NCBI GenBank assembly: GCA_013154135.1 | Contig: JAADDB010000145.1 | Span: forward strand, 1-8,579 | Direction: 5' to 3' | Length of the DNA stretch: 8,579 nt | Source: Chloroflexota bacterium | GTDB taxonomy: Bacteria > Chloroflexota > Anaerolineae > JAADDB01 | Part shown: positions 1 to 6,878 of the stretch, in pieces | Layout of the letters: every line of letters starts with the position of its first letter | Numbering within the stretch: the stretch's first letter is position 1 | Translations under genes and position numbers: made by a program | Notes under the pieces: model-generated | What the model was told of the DNA's origin: nothing | Database searches by the model: none | What the model saw: the letters and a program-made list of their open reading frames with translations, nothing else

Positions 1-2
1 CC

Positions 3-30
3 CTGCCGAGGTGCGGACCCGTCCGCCGCC
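3..30 (+). repeat. Dispersed intergenic repeat, copy 1 (truncated by window start)
   Basis: The segment contains the 14-nt palindromic core GCGGACCCGTCCGC at 13-26, preceded by CTGCCGAGGT, which matches the CCGCCAAGGT lead-in of the copy near 8360. The same core recurs near 2201 (inverted), 6949 and 8369, always between genes. The related words CGCCAAGGT and TGCCAAGGT follow at 27-35 and 56-64. The left part of the unit would lie before base 1. The function is unknown; a REP- or MITE-like element is the simplest reading. Confidence 0.6.
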
Positions 31-67
31 AAGGTGTAGCTGAATCTCGTTCGCCTGCCAAGGTCTT

Positions 68-101
68 TTGTCCAAACTCCAGCGAGTAGCATAACTTATA
101 T
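68..101 (+). promoter_or_regulatory. Possible promoter of the ClC gene
   Basis: A TTGTCC hexamer at 68-73 is followed by an AT-rich patch (ATAACTTATAT, 91-101) in otherwise GC-rich DNA. TAACTT at 92-97 lies 18 nt from the -35 candidate. Neither box is close to consensus, so this is a weak assignment based mainly on position, 24-57 nt before the start codon. Confidence 0.25.
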
Positions 102-124
102 CCTGCGTAGGAGGAGACAGAGGT

Positions 125-2161
125 ATGACCACAGAAGAAAGCACCACAGAAGGGGGTATCGACCTGTCGCAACGGGCGGTCAGCCCCTTAGCCCGCCTCT
201 TAGTACGACTCGCACCGCCTCCTTACTTGGTCCTTTCCATCGTCGCGGTGCTCATCGGCGTGGGCACAGGATACGGCGCTGTCCTCTTCATCCAATCGTT
301 GCATTGGGTCGAAAAGATAGCCGAAGCCCTGCGCGAGGATTACGGCATCCTGGGGATGTTCCTCTCCCTGGGCATTGGCGGTGCGTTGGGTGCCCCCCTC
401 ATCGTCTACGTGGCCAGCGAAGCACGCGGCCACGGCGTGCCCGAGGTGATGATGGCCATCGCGGTCCACGGAGGCCGGATTCGCCCCCGGGTGGTGGTGG
501 TGAAGGCCATCGCCTCCGCGTTGACCATCGGTTCCGGCGGTTCGGCCGGACGAGAGGGCCCCATTGTCCAGATCGGGTCGGCCTTGGGCTCCACCCTGGG
601 ACAGTTGTTGGACTTCTCCGAGGAGCGAATCAAAATCCTGGTCGCCTCGGGCGCGGCCGGAGGTATCGCGGCCACCTTCAACGCCCCCATCGCGGGTGTC
701 ATCTTCGCCCTGGAAGTCATCCTGGGCGAGTTCAGCATGGGATATTTTGGAGTCGTCGTCATCTCGGCCGTTTCGGCCAGCATCATCAGCCGGGCCTACT
801 TGGGCGCGGCGCCCGCGTTCCACGTGCCCGCGTACGGGCTCAACTCCGTGTGGGAAATTCCCCTCTACATCATTGTCGGAGTCGCTTCGGCCTTATTGGC
901 TGTCTTCTTCATCGTCATCCTGTACAAAGCAGAGGACTTGTTCGAGGAGTGGAAAGCCCCGGAAGTCATCAAACCGGTGGTGGGCATGTTGTTGACGGGC
1001 GTCGTCGCGGTCATCTACCCCCAGGTCCTGGGCCCGGGGCTGCATTTCATCGGTGAGGCCATCGCGGTGAACATGCAGATGAGTCTGACCTTGTTGGCGC
1101 CGTTGGCCATTGCCAAACTGGTCGCGACCAGCTTCACCCTGGGAGCCGGGAACTCGGGTGGTGTGTTCGCGCCCTCCCTCTTTTCCGGCGCCGCGTTGGG
1201 CGGTAGCTTGGGCATCATCTTCCGCCAGTGGTTCCCGGGGCTTTACATCAACCCGGGAGCATACGCGCTGGTGGGCATGGCCGCCACCTTTGCCGGTGCA
1301 GCCCGAGCCCCCATCACAGCCATCCTCATCGTCTTTGAAATGTCCAACGACTACCGCCTCATCCTCCCCCTCATGTTGGCGACGGTCATCAGCACGGCCA
1401 TAGCCCATTACATCCACCCCGAGTCCATCTACACCCTGAAGCTGGCCCGGCGGGGCATTGTCATCCGACACGGTCGGGACATCGATGTGATGGAAAGCGT
1501 GACCGTGGAGCAGGCCATGCAGAAAAACCCCGTTACCGTGCCCGAGACCATGCCCCTTTCCGAACTGGGGGAGATGTTCGTCCAGGCCCATGGACACGGC
1601 TTCCCGGTGGTGAACGAGAAGGGCGAACTGGTGGGCATCGTCTCCCTCGCGGACTATCAACAGGCCATGAAGCGCAAGGACTTTGACCGGCTGCGGGTGC
1701 GGGACATCATGACCCGGGATTTGCTGGTGGCCTACCCCGATGAGACTTTGTGGGAGGCTTTGCGCAAGCTCGGGCTGCGGGATGTGAGCCGGCTCCCCGT
1801 GGTCTCCCGTCAGAACCCGAAACAACTGCTGGGTGTCATCCGGCGTCGGGATATCATCCGGGCCTACAACTTGGCCATGGCTCGACGGGGGGAAATTGCC
1901 CAACGTCTGCAAGAACTGCGGGTTGGGGAAGCGGACACAGAGTACATTCACCTGGAGCTGCCCGCGGACGCGTGGGCTGTGGGCAAGCAAGTCAAGGAAC
2001 TTCACCTCCCCGAGGACTGTGTGTTGGTGTCCATCCGGCGTGGCCGCCGCGTCATCGTGCCCCACGGGGACACCGTTCTCCAACCCGGGGATCGCATCAC
2101 CATCTTCTCGACCCGGGAATGCAAACCCCGGGTGTTGAACATCCTAAAAGAGGGAGAATAA
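125..2161 (+). CDS. ClC-family chloride channel/transporter with CBS pair and RCK-C (TrkA-C) tail
   Basis: This 678-residue integral membrane protein conducts chloride or a related anion. Residues about 30-440 are the ClC membrane domain. It shows GHGVPE (102-107, the Cl-binding GSGIP position), GREGP (142-146, with gating glutamate E144), GGVFAP (345-350) and Y436 at the position of the pore tyrosine Y445 of E. coli ClC. In FNAPIAGVIFALEV the residue matching the internal proton glutamate (E203 in E. coli) is V198, as in ClC channels. Two CBS domains follow (about 457-518 and 523-582), then an RCK-C/TrkA-C domain (about 600-676). CBS domains usually sense adenine nucleotides and RCK-C domains bind small ligands such as c-di-AMP in some potassium transport proteins, so ligand control of gating is inferred. 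The start is supported by AGGAGG at 109-114, 10 nt upstream of ATG. It appears monocistronic, ending just before a terminator-like hairpin. Confidence 0.95.
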   Translation: MTTEESTTEGGIDLSQRAVSPLARLLVRLAPPPYLVLSIVAVLIGVGTGYGAVLFIQSLHWVEKIAEALREDYGILGMFLSLGIGGALGAPLIVYVASEARGHGVPEVMMAIAVHGGRIRPRVVVVKAIASALTIGSGGSAGREGPIVQIGSALGSTLGQLLDFSEERIKILVASGAAGGIAATFNAPIAGVIFALEVILGEFSMGYFGVVVISAVSASIISRAYLGAAPAFHVPAYGLNSVWEIPLYIIVGVASALLAVFFIVILYKAEDLFEEWKAPEVIKPVVGMLLTGVVAVIYPQVLGPGLHFIGEAIAVNMQMSLTLLAPLAIAKLVATSFTLGAGNSGGVFAPSLFSGAALGGSLGIIFRQWFPGLYINPGAYALVGMAATFAGAARAPITAILIVFEMSNDYRLILPLMLATVISTAIAHYIHPESIYTLKLARRGIVIRHGRDIDVMESVTVEQAMQKNPVTVPETMPLSELGEMFVQAHGHGFPVVNEKGELVGIVSLADYQQAMKRKDFDRLRVRDIMTRDLLVAYPDETLWEALRKLGLRDVSRLPVVSRQNPKQLLGVIRRRDIIRAYNLAMARRGEIAQRLQELRVGEADTEYIHLELPADAWAVGKQVKELHLPEDCVLVSIRRGRRVIVPHGDTVLQPGDRITIFSTRECKPRVLNILKEGE

Positions 2162-2177
2162 CCCCTGGCATGGGAGG

Positions 2178-2237
2178 AAAAACGCCGTCGGATCCCGGCC
2201 GCGGACGGGTCCGCTCCCTGGCAGGATCCGACGTTTT
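2178..2237 (+). terminator. Terminator-like hairpin after the ClC gene, built from an inverted repeat copy
   Basis: CGTCGGATCC (2186-2195) pairs perfectly with GGATCCGACG (2224-2233), followed by TTTT at 2234-2237 and preceded by AAAAACGC, so the outer flanks can also pair with one offset. Inside is GCGGAC-GG-GTCCGC (2201-2214), giving a second nested stem. It starts 17 nt after the ClC stop codon, a good position for an intrinsic terminator, although the long inner segment and short T run make it atypical. Confidence 0.55.
2197..2235 (-). repeat. Dispersed intergenic repeat, copy 2 (inverted)
   Basis: Read on the - strand this begins AACGTCGG and continues through CCTGCCAGGGAGC into the core GCGGACCCGTCCGCGGCC. 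It aligns with AACGTCG...CCCGCCAAGGTGC plus the same core in the copy at 8334-8386, with one gap and several substitutions. It is the only copy in opposite orientation, and the only one whose flanks have become complementary to form a terminator-like stem. Confidence 0.55.
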
Positions 2238-2252
2238 GGTTGCGAGGTAGGG

Positions 2253-2305
2253 GAAGGGGCAGGACGAGCTGGACTTCTGCCCTGCCCCTTCACTCGTTGC
2301 GCAAC
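2253..2305. repeat. Second intergenic hairpin plus short palindrome
   Basis: GAAGGGGCAGG (2253-2263) and CCTGCCCCTTC (2281-2291) form a perfect 11-bp stem around a 17-nt loop. The palindrome GTTGCGCAAC follows at 2296-2305. No T run follows, so this is not a classical intrinsic terminator. The rest of this 309-nt gap (2306-2380) shows only a short GGCC-AAACC-GGCC hairpin at 2339-2351 and no gene. Confidence 0.5.
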
Positions 2306-2383
2306 AGAGCCTGGGAGCATCCCTTACACATGACGAACGGCCAAACCGGCCATCCAACCGATCCACCTTAATCGTCAATCGTG

Positions 2384-2396
2384 ACTCGTTACGAGT
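2384..2396. promoter_or_regulatory. Dyad ACTCGT-T-ACGAGT, possible operator
   Basis: This is a perfect 6-bp inverted repeat with a single central base. It ends 24 nt before the TATAAT box at 2421-2426, so it would overlap or abut the -35 region. That position suits a repressor or activator site for the downstream cell-wall gene. No regulator is encoded in the window and the assignment rests on symmetry and placement only. Confidence 0.35.
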
Positions 2397-2426
2397 TAGA
2401 CCGAAGGGGACGTTGTCGGTTATAAT
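2396..2426 (+). promoter_or_regulatory. Likely promoter of the cell-wall protein gene
   Basis: The perfect -10 hexamer TATAAT occurs at 2421-2426, 45 nt before the start codon. The -35 is poor: TTAGAC at 2396-2401 with a 19-nt spacer is the best candidate, suggesting that expression may need an activator, perhaps through the adjacent dyad. The transcript would start near 2433. Confidence 0.5.
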
Positions 2427-2470
2427 GGGAGCACAACCACATTCTTCTCATCCGTAGGGAAGGGGGAGCC

Positions 2471-5400
2471 ATGACACGTTGCCGTGTGGGCGTTCACGCT
2501 CGGAACGCACCTCTCTTCGAGGAAGTGGATTACGAAGTCCTCCGCATCGCCAAAATCGAAACGCTGAAGATGATGTCCCTGAACCGGGACGAAGTGTTCC
2601 GCCGGGCGCGGGAAATCAACCCGAAAATGGAATTCATCGTCCGGTTGTACGATGAGCGCATCGGCCCCGGAGGACATCCAACGCCGCAACAGTTTGTGGA
2701 GCGACACATCCGGCGCATTAACGAGCTGCGCCCGTGGGTGGAGAAGTTCGAAATCCACAACGAGCCCAACCACGCCACCGGCCTGGAAGGGTGGGGGCCC
2801 ACGGATGAGGACGCCCGGGACTTCCGGGATTGGTACCTGGAAGTGTTGCGACGGCTTCGGCAGCTGGCACCGTGGGCCAAGTTCGGCTTTCCCGGCCTGG
2901 CCGTGTACGATGTGCCTCACCGGGACAGGGCCTGGCTTCAGATCTGTCGGCCAGCGATCGAAGCCTCCGACTGGTTAGGTGTCCACTGTTACTGGCAGTA
3001 CGACAACATGCGCCACCCCGAATGGGGGCTCCGTTTCCGCATGTACCACGAGATGTACCCCAACTTGCCCATTGAGATCACCGAATTCGGCGATTCCACC
3101 CCCCACGTGGACCCGGCCCATGTGGCCAAGGAGTACCGGGAGTACTACACCCTGCTCCAGGATTATCCCTACATCCGCTCCGCGAGCGCGTTCATCCTCT
3201 CCTCTCCCGACCCTCAATGGGCCCGGTTTGTGTGGCGGCGGGAATCGGGGGAAATCCTGCCCATCCCCTATGAAGTGGCCAAAGTGCCCCGGGTGGAACG
3301 TCCCCGCATCTGGAAAGCCGAATGGGTGACCGTCAACGTGCCGGACAAGATCCCCATCGGCATTGGGAGCACGGCCTCCTTTGTCATACGCAACGCGGGC
3401 ACAGTGATCTGGCCCAACACAGGTCCCCATCGGGTGCGGCTGGGCTACCACTGGTACGACGCGCATGGCCGTCCTGTGGCCGCGGACAAAGACCTGCGCA
3501 CAGAGCTCCCCCGCCCGGTAGCGCCCGGGGAAACCGTCACCGTCGCCCCCGCGCCCGTGGTTCCTCCCCCCTGGCCGGGCAAATACATCCTGGTGTGGGA
3601 TCTGGTAGAAGAAGGACGGGCCTGGTTCGGAGAACGGGGCAGCCCCCTGGTCAAAGTCCCCGTGGAGGTCATCGTAACGGAAAAATCCACCCGCACATTC
3701 CCGGAAACAGGCAAGACGGTGGAGCAACCCTTCCTGAGCTTCTTCTACCGATACGGCCTGGACATCACCGGATATCCCATCACCGACGTCATCGTGGAAA
3801 ATGGCATGCGCACCCAGTACTGGCAACGGGTCGCGATGGAGGAGCCCGAGCCGGGGAAAGTGCGGCTGAAGCTCATCGGGCAGGAAGTGCTGGACCTGCG
3901 CCAGAAAGTCCGCGAACTGCGGGAACGCCTGCAGGTGGGCCAGGAAGGTCAAATCCCACCGCCGCCCATCGTCAACGTGATCGACGAACTGCCGCGCGAT
4001 CCGGACAAGATGATCAAGCGCTCCCTGGACGACATCCGCTACGTGGTCTTTGACCACACGGCCACCAACTTCGCGGTGCCCTTGCGGGTCATCGCGGAAA
4101 AACACAAAGAACGCTGGCCGGGCATCACCTATCACTACTTCATCGACTTCGACGGCACCATCTACCAGACCGAACCGCTGGAGGATGTGGTCTCCCGGCG
4201 GGAGGACTACCTCCGGGGGATCCGCGTGGCAGTCGCCGGGAACTTCAGCCAGGGCGTGCCCAACGAAGCCCAGCTCGACGCGGCCGGACACCTCACAGCC
4301 TGGCTCCTCCAACGCTTCCACCTGGACGAAGAAGCGGTCAAAGGCACCAGTGACTTCGTCCTCACCGAATCCCCAGGCACCAACTGGCGCTCCGGTCGTC
4401 GCTGGCGGGACATGCTCCTGGAGCGGGTGCGACGCTGGCTCGCGTCTGTGACGTCTGCCGAATCGGTGGACACCCGCGCGCTGGAAGGGATCTTGGCCCA
4501 ACTGCAAGAGGAGCTGGAACAACAAACCCAGACCCGGGAACACCTCCTCCGGGAGTTGGAAGCCCAACAGGAAGTCAACCAATCCCTGCGCGATCAGCTC
4601 ACCCAAGCCCACGAGCAGTTGGGCGAGCTCCAGGCCACACTGGACCGCCTGCGCGCCCTGTTGAGCGAGCTCCAGGAGACGGAGAAACCCGCGGAGGACG
4701 AGGCCAAGCCACGCCGTGTGCCTCGCCCGCCCATCCGGGATGTGGTGAACATCCTGCCCCGGCACCCGGAGAAGCGATATCCCACCCGCTCGCTCCAGGA
4801 CATCACCCACCTGGCCATCCACCACAGCGCGGCATCGCCCAACATCCCGGTGGAGGCGATTGCCCGCTACCACGTGGAGCACAACAAGTGGCCGGGCATC
4901 GGCTACCACTTCTACGTGGGGCCCGACGGCACCATCTACCAGACCAACCGGCTGACCACGGTGAGCAACCACGTGTACATGAACAACGACTACACCGTGG
5001 GCATCTGCGTGGCGGGGAATTTCCAGGAGGCATTGCCCACGCCCGCACAACTCCAGGCGACCGCCCACCTGGTGGCCTGGCTCAGCCAACTCCTGAACAT
5101 CCCCTTGGAGCATGTGAAGGGGCATCGGGAGTTCCCCTACAACGAGGACCATACATCCTGCCCGGGGGATGAGTGGCTGGGCGGATTCCGCTGGCATGAC
5201 ATGCTCCTGGGCCGGGCGAAACGGATCCTGGACGGGCACTTGGAGCCACCACCCCAGCCCATCTATCACTACATGCTCTTCTGGCAACACGGGGAGATGT
5301 GGGCCCGTCAGGACTGGCTGAACAGCATCAACTACGTGGCCCGCTATCGACCCACCATGGGGTTCTTGCCCGATGAGGCAGCCCACGCGCAGAAGGTGAC

Positions 5401-5557
5401 CATCGTCGGCGGACCGTTCGGCGTGTCGCCGGAGGTGGAACGTCGGCTGAGGGAGGCCGGGTGTATTGTGCGCCGGATCGCGGGGGCCAACGAGGAGGAG
5501 ACAAAGGCCATTTTGGACCGGTTGGCCGAAGAAGGGGATCCCTTCATCAGCGGCTAA
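2471..5557 (+). CDS. Multidomain cell-wall protein: glycosidase-like TIM barrel, NBR1-type Ig, two amidase (PGRP-fold) domains, coiled coil
   Basis: The 1028-residue product most likely binds and cuts peptidoglycan. Residues 1-275 resemble a clan-A glycosidase barrel, with EIHNEPN (E98 as possible acid/base) and ITEFG (E205 as possible nucleophile). Residues 283-402 look like an NBR1-type Ig domain (NAGTVIWPNTG). Residues 405-470 form an RYGLDITGYPIT module reminiscent of LGFP repeats. Residues 498-656 and 752-920 are paralogous amidase_2/PGRP domains. The second has all predicted zinc ligands (H784, H885, C897); the first has D528, T626 and S634 instead and is probably non-catalytic. A Glu/Gln/Leu-rich coiled coil (about 664-736) joins them. 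The C-terminal part (about 974-1022, VTIVGG...RIAGAN) resembles a CWB2 cell-wall-binding repeat. No signal peptide or membrane segment is visible, which is odd for such a protein. The start is supported by AGGGGGAG at 2461-2468 and the TATAAT promoter. Confidence 0.85.
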   Translation: MTRCRVGVHARNAPLFEEVDYEVLRIAKIETLKMMSLNRDEVFRRAREINPKMEFIVRLYDERIGPGGHPTPQQFVERHIRRINELRPWVEKFEIHNEPNHATGLEGWGPTDEDARDFRDWYLEVLRRLRQLAPWAKFGFPGLAVYDVPHRDRAWLQICRPAIEASDWLGVHCYWQYDNMRHPEWGLRFRMYHEMYPNLPIEITEFGDSTPHVDPAHVAKEYREYYTLLQDYPYIRSASAFILSSPDPQWARFVWRRESGEILPIPYEVAKVPRVERPRIWKAEWVTVNVPDKIPIGIGSTASFVIRNAGTVIWPNTGPHRVRLGYHWYDAHGRPVAADKDLRTELPRPVAPGETVTVAPAPVVPPPWPGKYILVWDLVEEGRAWFGERGSPLVKVPVEVIVTEKSTRTFPETGKTVEQPFLSFFYRYGLDITGYPITDVIVENGMRTQYWQRVAMEEPEPGKVRLKLIGQEVLDLRQKVRELRERLQVGQEGQIPPPPIVNVIDELPRDPDKMIKRSLDDIRYVVFDHTATNFAVPLRVIAEKHKERWPGITYHYFIDFDGTIYQTEPLEDVVSRREDYLRGIRVAVAGNFSQGVPNEAQLDAAGHLTAWLLQRFHLDEEAVKGTSDFVLTESPGTNWRSGRRWRDMLLERVRRWLASVTSAESVDTRALEGILAQLQEELEQQTQTREHLLRELEAQQEVNQSLRDQLTQAHEQLGELQATLDRLRALLSELQETEKPAEDEAKPRRVPRPPIRDVVNILPRHPEKRYPTRSLQDITHLAIHHSAASPNIPVEAIARYHVEHNKWPGIGYHFYVGPDGTIYQTNRLTTVSNHVYMNNDYTVGICVAGNFQEALPTPAQLQATAHLVAWLSQLLNIPLEHVKGHREFPYNEDHTSCPGDEWLGGFRWHDMLLGRAKRILDGHLEPPPQPIYHYMLFWQHGEMWARQDWLNSINYVARYRPTMGFLPDEAAHAQKVTIVGGPFGVSPEVERRLREAGCIVRRIAGANEEETKAILDRLAEEGDPFISG
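3962..4438 (+). other. Degenerate first amidase (PGRP-fold) domain within the cell-wall protein
   Basis: Encodes residues 498-656. It aligns along its length with the second domain (PPIVNVIDELPRDPDK against PPIRDVVNILPRHPEK; DGTIYQT in both; RWRDMLL against RWHDMLL). The fold signature YHYF and the DGTIYQT strand are kept, but the three metal-ligand positions read D528, T626 and S634. Loss of the zinc-binding cysteine or histidines is the hallmark of binding-only PGRP proteins, so a recognition role is inferred. Confidence 0.65.
4724..5230 (+). other. Intact second amidase (N-acetylmuramoyl-L-alanine amidase, PGRP-fold) domain
   Basis: Encodes residues 752-920. The motifs are AIHHSA (H784), GYHFYV (Y812), KGHRE (H885) and HTSCPG (C897), matching the His-His-Cys zinc site and active-site tyrosine of T7 lysozyme and catalytic PGRPs. 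It shares a 21-nt identical stretch with the first domain (4151-4171 and 4925-4945, both encoding DGTIYQT), consistent with an internal duplication. Confidence 0.75.
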
Positions 5558-6812
5558 GCTCCCCCGTGGTCCTTCCCAAGCGTCGGGGGTCCGTAACCCA
5601 GGTGTGGAAGAGGAGGGCCGCGATGAAGGCCAAGGTCGCGGAAAGGGCGAACATGGCCCGATAGCCCCACAGCTTGGTCACCGTGGCCGCGAGCATGGGG
5701 GAAAGCATGGAGATAACCCCCGGCAAAGTGCTGGAAAGGCCGAAGTAGAGGGGCAACTCCTCCTGCGGCGCAAATTCGGGCACGATCATCATGCCGGACA
5801 CGATGTACGCGGCCAGGGCCGTGCCCAGCCCGGCAAAGGCCACATACACCAGAAGGGGGATGGGCGTGATGGCCGCCACGAGGAAAGAGACCGCGGTGCT
5901 GAGCGCGCCGATCTTCAGGACCAACGTGTGTCCCCGCTTGTCCGCGAGAGTGCCCAACAACAAATAGGCGATGAACTGGGCACCCATGCTCACCCCGTTG
6001 AACACCCCGGCATGTCCATCGCTCAAATGCCACCGTTCCACCGCGTACACGGCCAAGAAGCCGGTTCCCATGTTCCCCGCGACAATGAACATGCGCGCGA
6101 TCAAGTAGCGGGTGAAGTGCGGGTCCCTCCGCAGCACCCGGGGGATCTCCCGCCACAGGGGGGAAGTAGCCTCCTCATCGGGAACAGGATCAGGGGGTTC
6201 CCGGGTTAGGGAGAGGAAGAACCAGGAGAGGAACCCGGCCAGAGCTCCCAGGGCAAAGGACCGCGCGAAATTGCCCGGGAACGCGTAGGTGTTCAGGATG
6301 TACGTGACCAGGGACGCGGCCAACGCGCCTCCTGCCATCCCCAACGCGCTCGCGGTGCCCAGGAAACGCCCTCGCATTTCCTGGGGGATGACTTTGGCCA
6401 CCATGGATTGCCAGGCAATCGCAATCAGGCCGGACCCATAGGCCAACCAAGTGGCCGTGAACAACGTCAACCAGAGGGCCATGCGAGGAGAACGGGGTAC
6501 GACAAACCAGGCGATGAGAGCCAAGACCAGGACGGGGAGCCGCTCGCTGAAGAACCCCACCTTGATGACAATATCCCGTTTCACCGGCGTCCGCTTGACC
6601 CACTGCGCGGTGAAAAGCTGGGGGAGGAGCCAACCGCTGTTGCCCACCGTGGCCAGCCAGCCCAGCGCGTAGGGATTATCCGTCAACTTGCTCACGAACA
6701 AGGGCAGAACCGTCTGGAAGGAGTAGAACGCACTGCCGATCCAGAAAAACGCCCCCTCTATGATGTTGACGGCCAGATTCCAGCGCAAATGTCGTCGGAT
6801 AAAAGTGTCCAT
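5547..6812 (-). CDS. Major facilitator superfamily (MFS) transporter
   Basis: The 421-residue protein is hydrophobic throughout, with about 12 membrane helices and a charged cytoplasmic loop in the middle (about 203-233, REPPDPVPDEE). GTLADKRGHTLVLK (287-300) fits the MFS motif A loop between helices 8 and 9, and PQEMRGRFLG (143-152) resembles the corresponding loop of the first half. Length and layout are normal for the family. The substrate cannot be read from the sequence; drug or metabolite efflux is the default for such proteins. The ATG is fixed by an in-frame TGA 30 nt upstream (6840-6842), but no Shine-Dalgarno sequence precedes it, so translation may be leaderless or the site weak. 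The 3' end overlaps the convergent cell-wall gene by 11 bp, leaving no room for an intergenic terminator. Confidence 0.9.
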   Translation of the reverse strand: MDTFIRRHLRWNLAVNIIEGAFFWIGSAFYSFQTVLPLFVSKLTDNPYALGWLATVGNSGWLLPQLFTAQWVKRTPVKRDIVIKVGFFSERLPVLVLALIAWFVVPRSPRMALWLTLFTATWLAYGSGLIAIAWQSMVAKVIPQEMRGRFLGTASALGMAGGALAASLVTYILNTYAFPGNFARSFALGALAGFLSWFFLSLTREPPDPVPDEEATSPLWREIPRVLRRDPHFTRYLIARMFIVAGNMGTGFLAVYAVERWHLSDGHAGVFNGVSMGAQFIAYLLLGTLADKRGHTLVLKIGALSTAVSFLVAAITPIPLLVYVAFAGLGTALAAYIVSGMMIVPEFAPQEELPLYFGLSSTLPGVISMLSPMLAATVTKLWGYRAMFALSATLAFIAALLFHTWVTDPRRLGRTTGELSR

Positions 6813-6878
6813 GGAGAATCGTGTTGATCGACCGACATATCAAGGTTCTTGTATTGTGACATGAAAGACGGGAGAACT

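Noticed and set aside
893..2083. 396-codon antisense open frame within the ClC gene
   Set aside because: It is rich in His, Gly, Asp and Gln without domain motifs and overlaps a fully recognisable ClC/CBS/RCK-C protein.
2975..5386. 803-codon open frame on the - strand, antisense to the cell-wall gene
   Set aside because: It mirrors the codon-position bias of the GC-rich sense gene. Its translation shows no recognisable domain, whereas the sense frame has clear conserved motifs throughout.
2471..5557. Phage endolysin or prophage remnant
   Set aside because: The amidase fold and missing signal peptide would fit, but there are no phage structural, replication or integration genes nearby, and the size and domain mix are not those of an endolysin.
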